Assembly: GCF_023824195.1 (NCBI RefSeq)
Contig: NZ_CP085442.1
Location: 1,898,001-1,962,000 of the forward strand
DNA length: 64,000 nt
Direction: 5' to 3'
Source of the DNA: Priestia megaterium
GTDB taxonomy: Bacteria; Bacillota; Bacilli; Bacillales; Bacillaceae_H
Shown: piece after piece, positions 11,753 through 20,657 of the stretch
How the letters are laid out: every line of letters begins with the position of its first letter
Position numbering within the stretch: position 1 is the stretch's first letter
Program-made: the position numbers and the translations under genes
The notes under the pieces: model-generated
The model's database searches: none
What the model saw: the letters and a program-made list of their open reading frames with translations, nothing else
What the model was told of the DNA's origin: nothing

Positions 11753-12747
11753 GTAACGCCCTTTTAAAATTAGAAGACTTACAAGTAACTTTTACAACGT
11801 ATAGCGGAGAAGTAACGGCTGTTGACAATGTATCTCTTCAATTAAATAAAGGAGAAGTATTAGGCATTGTCGGTGAATCCGGATCAGGAAAAAGCGTAAC
11901 GTCCGAATCTATTCTTCAGCTATTAGATGAAGACTTAACAAGCTACGATGGCAAGATTTTGTTTGAAGGAAAAAACTTATTAGACATGTCTTCAAAGCAA
12001 ATTCAGAAGCTAAGAGGAAACGAAATCTCAATGATTTTCCAAGATCCAATGTCGTCATTAAATCCCGTTATGCCAATTGGAAAACAAATTGCTGAAGTGA
12101 TTCGTCTGCATCAGAAAGTCTCTAAAAAAGAAGCGCAAAAGAAAGTCGTAGAGCTTTTGAGACTAACTGGCATTCCGTCTCCAGAACAGCGAGCAAAAGA
12201 GTATCCGCATGAAATTTCCGGTGGGATGAGGCAGCGCATTATGATTGCGATGGCTTTAGCCTGTGAGCCAAAGCTTCTTATTGCCGATGAGCCAACAACG
12301 GCTTTAGACGTAACCATTCAAGCGCAAATCCTTGACCTCATGATGGATTTAAAAGATAAGCTCAACATGGGCGTGCTTTTCATCACCCATGATTTAGGCG
12401 TTGTAGCTAATATTTGTACAAAAGTAGCCGTGATGTATTTAGGACAAGTGATGGAAGAAACGGACGTTAAAACGCTGTTTTCAAAGCCGCTTCATCCTTA
12501 TACAATGGGCCTAATTAAGTCGGTTCCTCACTTAGATGGCGACAGAACACAAGAGCTTTCGTCCATTCCCGGAACGGTTCCGCCGCTTTCAAACGTGCCA
12601 GACGGCTGTCGTTTTGCACCAAGATGCCCATTTGCAACGGAAAAATGCCATAAAGAAGTACCTGTTTTAGAGCATGCCGATGATACACATCGCGTTCGAT
12701 GCTGGCACTATGAAAAAATTCAAGAAGGAGAGGTTGCGTATGTCTAG
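11749..12747 (+). CDS. peptide ABC transporter ATP-binding protein (DppD/OppD type)
   Basis: 332 aa starting at a TTG that overlaps the upstream stop (TTGA), with AAAAGGAGG well placed before it. Walker A is GESGSGKS (residues about 44-51), the signature is SGGMRQR, Walker B is LLIADEPTTALD and the switch His is in ITHDLG. The C-terminal oligo_HPY segment (SVPHLDGDRTQELSSIPGTV followed by RCPFATEKC) is specific to peptide importers and carries the Cys pattern that can bind a 4Fe-4S cluster in DppD proteins. It pairs with the next ATPase. Confidence 0.93.
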   Translation: MSNALLKLEDLQVTFTTYSGEVTAVDNVSLQLNKGEVLGIVGESGSGKSVTSESILQLLDEDLTSYDGKILFEGKNLLDMSSKQIQKLRGNEISMIFQDPMSSLNPVMPIGKQIAEVIRLHQKVSKKEAQKKVVELLRLTGIPSPEQRAKEYPHEISGGMRQRIMIAMALACEPKLLIADEPTTALDVTIQAQILDLMMDLKDKLNMGVLFITHDLGVVANICTKVAVMYLGQVMEETDVKTLFSKPLHPYTMGLIKSVPHLDGDRTQELSSIPGTVPPLSNVPDGCRFAPRCPFATEKCHKEVPVLEHADDTHRVRCWHYEKIQEGEVAYV

Positions 12748-13729
12748 TGAAGCAAAGCAGCAAAGCGTGAAGCCCTTGCTTGAAGTTCGCAACCTGCAAA
12801 AATATTATCCGGTTCGTTCTGCCTTAGGAAAAGCGAAAGGCCAAATCAAAGCAGTTCAAGATTTATCCTTTGATATTTATGAAGGCGAAACGTACGGATT
12901 AGTAGGTGAATCTGGCTGCGGGAAAAGTACAGCGGGGCGCACGCTTTTAAAATTAGTAGAACCAACGGGCGGAGAAGCACAGTTTAATGGAGAAAGTATT
13001 TTCGAATCTAAAGCATCACGCTTACGAACAATTCGTAAAGATTTACAAATGATTTTCCAAGATCCGCATACTTCTCTTAATCCAAGGAAAAAAATTGGTG
13101 CTTCCATCCAAGAAACATTAACAATTCATAATGCAGGCGCAAAAAGCGAACGAAAGCAACTTGTCATTGAGTTATTAAAAAAGCTTGGATTTAACGAAGA
13201 AGATTACAACCGCTATCCGCACGAATTTTCAGGCGGTCAGCGCCAGCGCATAGGCATTGCGCGTTCATTGATTTTAAACCCCAAGCTTATCATTTGTGAT
13301 GAGCCGGTTTCAGCACTGGACGTATCCATTCAAGCACAAATCTTAAACTTACTGCGCAGTTTGCAAAGAGAAATGAAGCTTTCATATCTTTTTATCTCCC
13401 ACGATTTAAGCGTCGTAAGACATATTGCAGACCGCGTTGGTGTGATGTATTTAGGAAGATTAGTAGAAGAAGGGCCAACAGATGAGATTTTTTCAAATCC
13501 TCGTCATCCTTACACAAAACTTCTTTTATCATCTGTCCCGGCAATTCACGAACATGAAAAACGCGAAAAAATTGAGGTTAAAGGTGAAATTCCTTCTCCT
13601 CTTAATCCACCTTCAGGCTGTGCGTTTCATAAAAGATGCCCGTTCGCATTTGACCGCTGCATGAAAGAAACACCTGAAGATAAAGTGATTGACAGCAAGC
13701 ATAAAGTAAAATGTCATCTTTATAATTAA
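12740..13729 (+). CDS. peptide ABC transporter ATP-binding protein (DppF/OppF type)
   Basis: 329 aa from the ATG at 12740, which overlaps the upstream gene by eight bases and has AAGGAGAGG at 12724-12732. Walker A is GESGCGKS, the signature is SGGQRQR, Walker B is LIICDEPVSALD and the switch His is in ISHDLS. The C-terminal GCAFHKRCPFAFDRC segment again belongs to the oligo_HPY region. It completes the transporter. A strong terminator follows at 13797, so the operon is the five genes from 8283 to 13729. Confidence 0.93.
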   Translation: MSSEAKQQSVKPLLEVRNLQKYYPVRSALGKAKGQIKAVQDLSFDIYEGETYGLVGESGCGKSTAGRTLLKLVEPTGGEAQFNGESIFESKASRLRTIRKDLQMIFQDPHTSLNPRKKIGASIQETLTIHNAGAKSERKQLVIELLKKLGFNEEDYNRYPHEFSGGQRQRIGIARSLILNPKLIICDEPVSALDVSIQAQILNLLRSLQREMKLSYLFISHDLSVVRHIADRVGVMYLGRLVEEGPTDEIFSNPRHPYTKLLLSSVPAIHEHEKREKIEVKGEIPSPLNPPSGCAFHKRCPFAFDRCMKETPEDKVIDSKHKVKCHLYN

Positions 13730-13796
13730 GATGACAAGCTGTAGCGATATAGAAAACAAACGTATTGATGCAGCAGAACAATCGAATATATAGAAA

Positions 13797-13832
13797 TGAA
13801 AAAAGTCACTAGTGCCTCTAGTGGCTTTTTTG
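13797..13832 (+). terminator. terminator of the peptide transporter operon
   Basis: AAAAGTCACTAG and CTAGTGGCTTTTTT form a stem of about nine pairs (one G-T) with a T run. Confidence 0.85.
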
Positions 13833-13961
13833 TGTGAAAACAGCGGGTTTAAAGGGTGGACAAAAGTCATTATTTAACATAATAGATTCATTTTTATGTA
13901 AAAAAACGAATATTTTAATGATAATATAGTTCTATAAATATACATAAAAAGGGGTTTTTAG

Positions 13962-14966
13962 ATGAAAAAGGAAACTTTTGTTTTGGGGATTTCGTTACTG
14001 TTATGTGTAGGCAGCTTAACCGGGTGTGGCTTTTTAGATGAAAAGGAAACTGCTACAAGCAGTCAAGCAATTGAGGAGAGCGCAACAAAGAAAAATGTAG
14101 AAACAACAGGAGAAAGTAACCAAGCAATCAAGAAGAAAGAGCCTCAAGACAATGCTACGAAAGAGTCAGATAAAGAAACAAATAAAGTCGCAGAAAAAGA
14201 GAAAGACTCCTCAAAGCAAGGGAATAAACAGGAAGAAAATTCTACGAAAGTAGCAGATAAAACTGAACAAGCACCTAGTCGAGTTGACTGGGGTAGCACA
14301 TGGAGCAGAAATATTGATACTGATCCTGCTGGAATAGATATTACTAATCTAAAAGGCGACACGTTTAAGTTTAAATTAAACGCGAATCATTTTGATAACC
14401 CAGAAGATGTTAGTTCGGGGATTGCGAGCGCAGGGGACGTGGAAGGAACAGCGAAGATTGAAGGAAATGTCGCTACTCAAATAACGGATGATATAGAAAG
14501 CGGTTGTATGATTACGATGACTAACCATACGAGTTATATCCAAGTTAAAGAGATTTCTAATTGTTCAAGAGCTGGAGGGATAGGCGTTTACTACGAAGGT
14601 ACATATCAAAAAGGTGATATAGCGTCACAAGAAGAGAGAACGGATGACAATACGACTTCAGAGGATGCCGAAGAAGGTAAGCAAGACCAAGAAAAGAGCG
14701 AAGAATCAACCACAGAAGAAATTCCATCAGGAAAATCACAAAATCTGTTGACACACGAAGAGGCAGAACAGCGTGTAAAAGAATTTCTGAGTTTATCAAT
14801 GGATAATATGTATTATGTATATGATGGGGATACTCCGGAAGGGAACTATTCAATACGTGTCTATCAATACCAAGAAGCAACAGCCGATTCTACTGAGCAT
14901 GAGGCTTATTATGGATTCTATTCAGTAGATCCAAGGTCGGGGGAAGTTAAAGATTATTCGCAGTAA
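13962..14966 (+). CDS. secreted lipoprotein with long low-complexity linkers, unknown function
   Basis: 334 aa. A lipoprotein signal (FVLGISLLLCVGSLTGC) ends with lipobox LTGC, so the mature protein is membrane-anchored outside the cell. Residues about 30-105 are a Glu/Lys/Ser/Thr-rich disordered linker. A globular domain of about 105-215 starts VDWGSTWSRNIDTDPAGIDI and includes two Cys (ESGCMI and ISNCSR). A second acidic linker follows, then a C-terminal domain of about 255-334 with AEQRVKEFLSL and GFYSVDPRSGEVKDYS, resembling small PepSY-like or DUF modules that end many Bacillus lipoproteins. No enzyme motif is seen. AAAAGGGG precedes the ATG. It is monocistronic. Confidence 0.8.
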   Translation: MKKETFVLGISLLLCVGSLTGCGFLDEKETATSSQAIEESATKKNVETTGESNQAIKKKEPQDNATKESDKETNKVAEKEKDSSKQGNKQEENSTKVADKTEQAPSRVDWGSTWSRNIDTDPAGIDITNLKGDTFKFKLNANHFDNPEDVSSGIASAGDVEGTAKIEGNVATQITDDIESGCMITMTNHTSYIQVKEISNCSRAGGIGVYYEGTYQKGDIASQEERTDDNTTSEDAEEGKQDQEKSEESTTEEIPSGKSQNLLTHEEAEQRVKEFLSLSMDNMYYVYDGDTPEGNYSIRVYQYQEATADSTEHEAYYGFYSVDPRSGEVKDYSQ

Positions 14967-15104
14967 CTCGTAGATGAAAACTAATGGTAAAAGAGAACAA
15001 CGGTTGTATCACAATAAAAGATATGACTAATCCTTGCTAAGCTACCTATCCTAATATATGGAGATATGAAAACAAAACGTGTTATGATGGTAGCGGTGAT
15101 AATT

Positions 15105-15587
15105 ATGGGTAAAAAAGCAGATAAAACGAATGTAATGCGAATTTTAGATCAGAAAAAAATTGAGTACAACTATTATTCTTATGACACTAAAAATCTGAGT
15201 GGGGTACAGGTAGCTATTTCGCTTGGAGAAGACCTTTCTAAAGTATTTAAGACACTGGTGACCGTGGGGAAATCAAAAGAACATTATGTCTTCATGGTGC
15301 CGGTTGAAAAGGAGCTTGATTTAAAGAAAGCGGCAAAAGCGGCTGGTGAAAAGTCCTTAGAAATGATTCCTCAAAGAGAGCTGTTACCTCTTACAGGATA
15401 TGTTCACGGCGGGTGTTCTCCTATCGGAATGAAAAAGCAGTTTACAACCTTCATTGACTCTACCGCAGAAGATTGTGAAACGATTTATTTTTCCGGTGGG
15501 CGTGTAGGTCACCAGATACAGTTACCACTAAGTGACCTATCAAAAGTAATGCGTATACGTTCGGCAGACATCACAAAAGATAATTGA
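15105..15587 (+). CDS. YbaK/EbsC-type Cys-tRNA(Pro) deacylase
   Basis: 160 aa from the ATG at 15105. The frame is open further up to 15066, but homologues start with KK..KTNVMR.LD.., so the inner ATG is preferred. Family landmarks are TNVMRILDQKKIEY, the catalytic-site lysine region LSKVFKTLVTVG, and GYVHGGCSPIGMKKQFTTFI near the end. These enzymes hydrolyse mischarged Cys-tRNA(Pro) in the cytosol and protect translation fidelity. The ribosome-binding site (GGTGAT) is weak. A strong terminator follows. Confidence 0.88.
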   Translation: MGKKADKTNVMRILDQKKIEYNYYSYDTKNLSGVQVAISLGEDLSKVFKTLVTVGKSKEHYVFMVPVEKELDLKKAAKAAGEKSLEMIPQRELLPLTGYVHGGCSPIGMKKQFTTFIDSTAEDCETIYFSGGRVGHQIQLPLSDLSKVMRIRSADITKDN

Positions 15588-15601
15588 AATTTAGCGGCCT
15601 T

Positions 15602-15640
15602 GAGCGAAACGCTTTTAGACATAAGCGTTTCGCTTTTTTA
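15602..15640 (+). terminator. terminator of the ybaK-type gene
   Basis: GCGAAACGCTT pairs with AAGCGTTTCGC around a short loop and is followed by TTTTTT. Confidence 0.9.
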
Positions 15641-15763
15641 GTTGCTTTAATTACTGCCTTTTTACTTGTTGGGATAACAAAAACAAAAGTAAAAATATAG
15701 AAAAAATGATATTATATTGTTAATATGTGAAAAATTTATAAAAAGGCTAGGAGGAAGACAAAA

Positions 15764-16048
15764 ATGATTAAATCAATTATTGGCGGGTTCATTTTATCTT
15801 TTATTCTTTTAGTAGCATGTACAATAGCTAACGTAAACTCAGAAACAGTACTTTTCACAGCTTTCATTATATTAGCGGGGCTAGCTCTTATCATATCTGG
15901 AGCAGCTGTAAGCGGTGATCGAATGAGAGCTAATCTAGCCACAGAATCAAAAACAGACAAGAAGTGGAGAATTACAAATTCAATAAACCTTATGTTAGCT
16001 GCCACTCCAGTTCTAGCCGTGCTTCTTCTTATTCATTACTTCGTGTAG
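15764..16048 (+). CDS. small membrane protein, DUF5316-like
   Basis: 94 aa with three hydrophobic helices (residues about 2-22, 29-47 and 72-92). Between the second and third lies the segment SGAAVSGDRMRANLATESK, which I recognise as the core of the DUF5316 family of Bacillus membrane proteins. AGGAGGAAG is well placed before the ATG. The function of the family is not known. The gene stands alone ahead of a GNAT gene. Confidence 0.75.
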   Translation: MIKSIIGGFILSFILLVACTIANVNSETVLFTAFIILAGLALIISGAAVSGDRMRANLATESKTDKKWRITNSINLMLAATPVLAVLLLIHYFV

Positions 16049-16136
16049 TTTATTCTTTGTCATGTGAGGGCAAGCCACAAAGGCCCTAAGAAATAAACTA
16101 ATTATTCATAAGATAATGAGGAAAGGCGGTGCCAGG

Positions 16137-16547
16137 ATGAAAGAAATCACTTCAACTGTGGTGAATCCGGCAATAAAAAAACTCTTATCTTATGCAACTT
16201 TAGAAGAGAAGGTTAATGAGGAGTATAAAAAATACACTTGTTTGCCAAGTCGGAAATTGTATAGTATTGAAGCCAATGGAGAGACAGTTAGCTGTATGGG
16301 AGTTGAATTTCTTAATTCCAAAGAAGCTGTTATAAAACATATAGGTGTTTTACCAAGAGAAAGAGTTAAGGGAATAGGAAGCAGTATGATTAGCTTTTTT
16401 TGTAAAAAACATGATATACACTCTATTTTTGCTGAGACAGATAAAGAGGCAGTTAACTTCTATTCTAAGTTTGGTTTCCAAATAACAAGCTTAGGTGAAA
16501 AATATCTTGGAATGGAACGCTTTTTGTGTGAATTTAAAGTTAAATGA
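16137..16547 (+). CDS. GNAT-family N-acetyltransferase
   Basis: 136 aa from the ATG at 16137, preceded by GAAAGGCGGT; the longer frame from 16116 lacks a site. The acetyl-CoA binding loop is seen in IGVLPRERVKGIGSSMISFF (R/Q-x-x-G-x-G type, here RVKGIG), followed by a beta-strand and the typical AVNFYSKFGFQ end of GNAT domains. The substrate cannot be read from the sequence. The N-terminal part is short, as in small-molecule acetyltransferases of Bacillus. Confidence 0.8.
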   Translation: MKEITSTVVNPAIKKLLSYATLEEKVNEEYKKYTCLPSRKLYSIEANGETVSCMGVEFLNSKEAVIKHIGVLPRERVKGIGSSMISFFCKKHDIHSIFAETDKEAVNFYSKFGFQITSLGEKYLGMERFLCEFKVK

Positions 16548-16650
16548 AATAGATCAAGATCGGTGTATGGCAAAATCAAGTAGAGTAAACACAAACGAAT
16601 AGGTGTTTACTGCATACTACGGTGATTATAAAGAAAATGGAGGTATAAAT

Positions 16651-16740
16651 ATGGAATTTTTAACGGCAGTCGCAGTAACGATTTCAATTTTGTCTTTAGC
16701 TTGGATTGCAGGACAAAGAGAGCAGCAGGATGACCAATAA
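16651..16740 (+). CDS. 29-aa membrane peptide
   Basis: ATG 16651 follows a strong GGAGGT site (16639-16644) by six bases. The product MEFLTAVAVTISILSLAWIA with tail GQREQQDDQ has one hydrophobic helix and a hydrophilic end, like many Bacillus microproteins. No family is recognised. The good ribosome-binding site and composition are the only support. Confidence 0.5.
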   Translation: MEFLTAVAVTISILSLAWIAGQREQQDDQ

Positions 16741-16903
16741 CGAAAGCAAATAAAAGGCAGTTAAAATATGATATAATAAGTTTAGCAGCCCCTTATATTT
16801 ATAGAGTTAAAATTACGTTACATACAACTTAACATCAAAGAAGCTAAAGGCGGAGCGTAAAAGAATATTAATCACCGGACAAATATGTTTTGTTTGCGAT
16901 AAT

Positions 16904-16933
16904 AAAAAGCCTCTAGAAAGAGGCTTTTCTTTA
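16904..16933 (+). terminator. terminator before the sensor kinase gene
   Basis: AAAAAGCCTCT and AGAGGCTTTT pair around an AGAA loop with T-rich tail. Confidence 0.85.
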
Positions 16934-17071
16934 TAAAAATGATTGACAGAATATTTCAATATCATTTTGTTTTAGTTCTTAAAATTTGAATACTTTATGC
17001 AATACATAATAATAAAAGAAATTTTTCATCTACTTAACGAAAGGTTTTTAAAAAGGAGACAGCTATATCTT

Positions 17072-19135
17072 ATGCATGTTACACTCCGTCCACTTTGTTT
17101 TATTTTATCTATTATCTTACTTCTAGCTTATCTTCCGCCTTCTGTAAAAGCCGAAACTGTACCCGGTGAAAAAGCCAATCACGCAGACGAAAAAAAAATA
17201 TACCGCATTGCTGGAGAAAAGCATCTTGCGCCTTTTTCTTACGTGAATGATGAAGGAGTGTTTACTGGTTTTAGTATTGATATGCTCAATCAAATAGCGA
17301 AAGAAGAAAATGTGAAATTCACATATATTCCAATGGACCTTTATCAAGCAACAAAAGCACTGCAAGAAGGCAAAATTGATGCCATTATGGGCTTGGAGTA
17401 TTCAGCTAACCAAAATCAAGTGTTTAAATTTTCCGATCCATATTTTACGATGGCAGATGCCGTAGTTATCCCGAACTCCTTGAAATCTTCGGTTACATCT
17501 TTAACTGATTTACGAGGTAAAACAGTTGCCATGCGAGAAGACAAAATTTCCTTTGAGCTGCTGATGAATGTAAGAAACATAGAGTTTCAGATGGCTTTGA
17601 ATCCAGAAAATGCGCTCAATCTCCTGTTTTTAAATCGGGCCGATGCGTTTTTTTCAAACAAATGGACTGCGGAGTTTTATCTTGAGAAATCAAAGAAAAA
17701 GGGACAGTACACTATACTCGATAATGTAGGGATACCTTCAGAGTTTGCAGTTGCAACCCGGCCTGAAAATACAAAACTTTTATCGGTCATTAACCGTTCG
17801 ATTTCACATATGCAAGCGGATGGAACATATCAAGAATTATATAGAAAATGGTTTGTTTCTTCTTCAGAAGAACGCTTAAAAGAATTGCGTAATTGGATTA
17901 TCGTGCTTCTTGTTATAGTTGTATTAACACTAGGTAGTTTATTTATCATATATCTTTGGAACAAGCGATTAAAAAAAGAAGTGAAAAAGCGTACATCCGC
18001 GCTTGCTGATGCGAATCAAAAGCTGCAGGTTCAGCAAAAAGCAATTTCACAGGCTCATGCATTTCAGACACAAGTTATTAACCATATGTATTATGGAATT
18101 CTTACATTTGATCAATCGCTAAATCTTACAACTATCAATCAACGGGCAAAAGAAATTCTTCTTATAAAGGATGAAACATTTCAATCTAGTCATATTCATA
18201 AACATCCGCTTATCCAGCAAATTTTTAAAACGTATAAAACGATAAAGCAATCGCAAATGGCATTGCCATTTACAAAAGAAATTCAGCATAAACAAAATGG
18301 AGAAATCTATTTTGTATTGTATCGAGTGATTCCACTTTATGAAGATACAAATAAAATGAACGGTTATTTACTTACACTAGCCGATCGTTCTGAAGAAAGA
18401 TTGCTTGAGAAGAAGTTAGCTACTCAAGAGAAAATGCGTGCTCTAGGTCAGCTCGTAGCAGGCGTAGCGCATGAAATTCGCAATCCGCTTACATCCGTAA
18501 AAACATTTATTGATTTGCTGCCAAATAAATATGAAAATCCAGAGTTTCGAAAAGAGCTGTCTAAGCATGTTCCAGAAGCACTAAGAAGAATGAATCGTAT
18601 TGTTGAAAGTTTAGTAGATTATGCCCGGCCTAAATACCCTCAGAAAGCAGCTTTTGATGTAGAAACGTTTATAAACTCTGTAGCGGTTATTATTAGTCCT
18701 ACGTTAAAAAAGAAAGCGGTTCACTTATCCCTTGATATCGAATCAGGTATGCAGCTTTACAGTGATCCTGATCAAATCAAACAAATTATGCTAAATCTTA
18801 TGTTAAATGCGCTGGACGCGATGGAAAACAGTCCTCGCAAGCAGCTCTCTATCAGAGCTGTAACAGAAAATGGGTTAGGTTTTATTGATGTTAGTGATAC
18901 AGGAAAAGGCATAGATGAAAAAGACGTACCGCATATTATGGAACCTTTCTATACAACAAAAAAGCAGGGAGTAGGCCTTGGTTTATCGCTATGCTATCAA
19001 TGGATAGAAGAGAATAACGGAGAAATTACGATGCAAACAAAACAAGGAAATGGTACCACATTTACAATTATCTTGCCTGTTACGAAAGAAAAAGGAGGAC
19101 ATTCATATGAAACCGACCGTTCTCATACTCGATGA
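17072..19135 (+). CDS. sensor histidine kinase with fused solute-binding domain
   Basis: 687 aa from the ATG at 17072, which gives a proper signal peptide (PLCFILSIILLLAYLPPSVKA); AAAAGGAG lies 13 bases upstream. Order of domains: an extracellular family 3 solute-binding domain (about 45-275; AGEKHLAPFSYVNDEGVFTG, DLRGKTVAMREDK, MQADGTYQELYRKWF), one membrane helix (about 280-305), a PAS-like domain (about 345-430), then HisKA with His467 (LVAGVAHEIRNPLTS) and an HATPase domain (N box LMLNALDAM, G boxes DTGKGID and GVGLGLSL). Kinases with this core are NtrB-like and serve sigma-54 activators. It overlaps the regulator gene by 29 bases. The likely ligand is a substrate of the transport genes downstream; that is inferred. 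Confidence 0.9.
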   Translation: MHVTLRPLCFILSIILLLAYLPPSVKAETVPGEKANHADEKKIYRIAGEKHLAPFSYVNDEGVFTGFSIDMLNQIAKEENVKFTYIPMDLYQATKALQEGKIDAIMGLEYSANQNQVFKFSDPYFTMADAVVIPNSLKSSVTSLTDLRGKTVAMREDKISFELLMNVRNIEFQMALNPENALNLLFLNRADAFFSNKWTAEFYLEKSKKKGQYTILDNVGIPSEFAVATRPENTKLLSVINRSISHMQADGTYQELYRKWFVSSSEERLKELRNWIIVLLVIVVLTLGSLFIIYLWNKRLKKEVKKRTSALADANQKLQVQQKAISQAHAFQTQVINHMYYGILTFDQSLNLTTINQRAKEILLIKDETFQSSHIHKHPLIQQIFKTYKTIKQSQMALPFTKEIQHKQNGEIYFVLYRVIPLYEDTNKMNGYLLTLADRSEERLLEKKLATQEKMRALGQLVAGVAHEIRNPLTSVKTFIDLLPNKYENPEFRKELSKHVPEALRRMNRIVESLVDYARPKYPQKAAFDVETFINSVAVIISPTLKKKAVHLSLDIESGMQLYSDPDQIKQIMLNLMLNALDAMENSPRKQLSIRAVTENGLGFIDVSDTGKGIDEKDVPHIMEPFYTTKKQGVGLGLSLCYQWIEENNGEITMQTKQGNGTTFTIILPVTKEKGGHSYETDRSHTR

Positions 19136-20519
19136 CGAACCTGCTATTGGTTCATCTCTTCGTTTCGCTCTAGAAACGAACTATGAAGTGACCAATCTTA
19201 CAGAAGTACCGGAAGCTTATCAATTTTTACGCAGTCAGCCTGTGCATGTTGTTTTGTTGGATTGGCGCCTGGGCGAATACAATGGGCTTGAAGTGCTGAG
19301 TGAAATTAAAGATATTCAGCCTCAAACATCCATTATTATGATGACAGCTTATGGCACGATTGAATCTTCTATAGAAGCTATTAAGAGAGGAGCTTATCAT
19401 TACATTACGAAGCCTCTTGATATTGAAGAGCTTCATATCTTAATCGAAAAAACGCTTGAACACCAGGAACTTCATGATAAAGTTCGTGAACTAAGTGAAA
19501 CGATTGAGAAAATAAAAGGCTACGATCAAATGATTGGTGAAAGTGCAGCCATGAAACAAGTTTTTTCGATTATTAATAGAGTAAAAGACATTGATTCGAA
19601 CGTACTTATATTTGGGGAAAGCGGCACTGGAAAAGAACTAGTAGCGCGAGGGATTCACCGGCAGGGAAAGAGAGCAAACGGACCATTTATTTCTGTTAAC
19701 TGTGCGGCTATTCCAGAGACTTTACTCGAAAGTGAACTTTTTGGTTTTGTAAAAGGTGCTTTTACAGGAGCTACTCGCAATCAAAGCGGGAAAGTAGCCG
19801 CAGCTGATGGAGGAACTCTTTTTTTAGATGAAATTGGTGAAATGCCTCCGTCCTTGCAAGCAAAAATGCTTCGATTTTTACAAGAAAAAGAAATAACACC
19901 TCTTGGCTCATCGGAAACAAGAAAAGTAGATGTTCGTATTGTGAGTGCCACTAATAAAGAATTAAATCGTATGGTAAAGGAAAATGGCTTTCGCGAAGAT
20001 TTATATTTCCGCTTAAATGTCATTCCTATCACACTACCGCCATTACGTGAACGAAAGGAAGATATAGCGCTTCTTATTCCATACTTTTTGCAGAAATACT
20101 CAGAAGAAATGGAGAAACCGCTTTGTGTGCTTTCTTCAGGTGCATATAAAAAGCTTTTAACGTATGATTACCCCGGAAATATAAGACAGCTAGGAAACAT
20201 TCTTGAATATGCCGTTGCTATGACCAAAGATGGAACGATTATGGAAAAAGATTTACCTATAACTGTTCAACACGAACAAGAGACTTCTTTGTCACGCTAT
20301 GAGAATGAGAACTTCACTGAAGAAACAAAATTAATTAATATTCCAATTAACTACACGATGAAAGAAGCAGAACAGCTAATCATCGAGTCAGTCCTTGAAG
20401 AGTGTGGAGGCAACCGCAGAAAAACAGCTCAGGCACTGGGTATCAGTGAACGAAGTATCCGTAACAAACTTCATCTTTATCGCACAATTCAACAAAAGGA
20501 GGCAAAAAATGCCGAGTAG
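19107..20519 (+). CDS. NtrC-family sigma-54-dependent response regulator
   Basis: 470 aa from the ATG at 19107, which has AAAGGAGG nine bases upstream. The receiver domain has Asp9/Asp10, the phosphorylated Asp52 (VVLLDWRLGEYNG) and Lys102. The AAA+ domain has Walker A GESGTGKE, the sigma-54 loop GAFTGA, and Walker B LFLDEIGEMP. A Fis-type HTH closes the protein (NRRKTAQALGISERSIRNKL). It should bind upstream of the -24/-12 promoter at 20596 and open it when phosphorylated by the kinase encoded just before. The stop lies inside the left arm of the terminator hairpin at 20501. Confidence 0.93.
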   Translation: MKPTVLILDDEPAIGSSLRFALETNYEVTNLTEVPEAYQFLRSQPVHVVLLDWRLGEYNGLEVLSEIKDIQPQTSIIMMTAYGTIESSIEAIKRGAYHYITKPLDIEELHILIEKTLEHQELHDKVRELSETIEKIKGYDQMIGESAAMKQVFSIINRVKDIDSNVLIFGESGTGKELVARGIHRQGKRANGPFISVNCAAIPETLLESELFGFVKGAFTGATRNQSGKVAAADGGTLFLDEIGEMPPSLQAKMLRFLQEKEITPLGSSETRKVDVRIVSATNKELNRMVKENGFREDLYFRLNVIPITLPPLRERKEDIALLIPYFLQKYSEEMEKPLCVLSSGAYKKLLTYDYPGNIRQLGNILEYAVAMTKDGTIMEKDLPITVQHEQETSLSRYENENFTEETKLINIPINYTMKEAEQLIIESVLEECGGNRRKTAQALGISERSIRNKLHLYRTIQQKEAKNAE

Positions 20520-20555
20520 GAACATATTTCCGTTTCTACCCGGCATTTTTTGCCG
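20501..20555 (+). terminator. large hairpin terminator overlapping the regulator stop codon
   Basis: GGCAAAAAATGCCGAGTAGG (20501-20520) pairs with CTACCCGGCATTTTTTGCC (20535-20553) apart from small mismatches. The stem contains A6/T6 tracts and can end transcription in both directions; it isolates the kinase-regulator operon from the sigma-54 promoter 43 bases later. Confidence 0.8.
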
Positions 20556-20595
20556 GGTTCTTGTTAGTTTCTCTGCCATTTAAGTGATTTTTTGT

Positions 20596-20611
20596 TGGCA
20601 CGAAACTTGCA
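20596..20611 (+). promoter_or_regulatory. sigma-54 (SigL) -24/-12 promoter
   Basis: TGGCACGAAACTTGCA matches the consensus TGGCAC-N5-TTGCW at every fixed position. It lies 47 bases before the TAXI gene, directly after the gene for an NtrC-type activator. Confidence 0.93.
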
Positions 20612-20619
20612 GTATATTA

Positions 20620-20634
20620 TTGTAAGCGCCCACA
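20620..20634 (+). promoter_or_regulatory. cre-like site (CcpA) at the expected transcription start
   Basis: TTGTAAGCGCCCACA agrees with the cre consensus WTGNAANCGNWNNCW at all but one position. It begins nine bases after the -12 element, so it covers the expected start point. Binding of CcpA here would block the sigma-54 promoter when glucose is present. Confidence 0.7.
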
Positions 20635-20657
20635 TTAAAGAAAATAGAGGTGAATAA

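Noticed and set aside
20395..20583. Open frames over the regulator end and terminator
   Set aside because: They run through the terminator hairpin in other frames and have no ribosome-binding site or family match.
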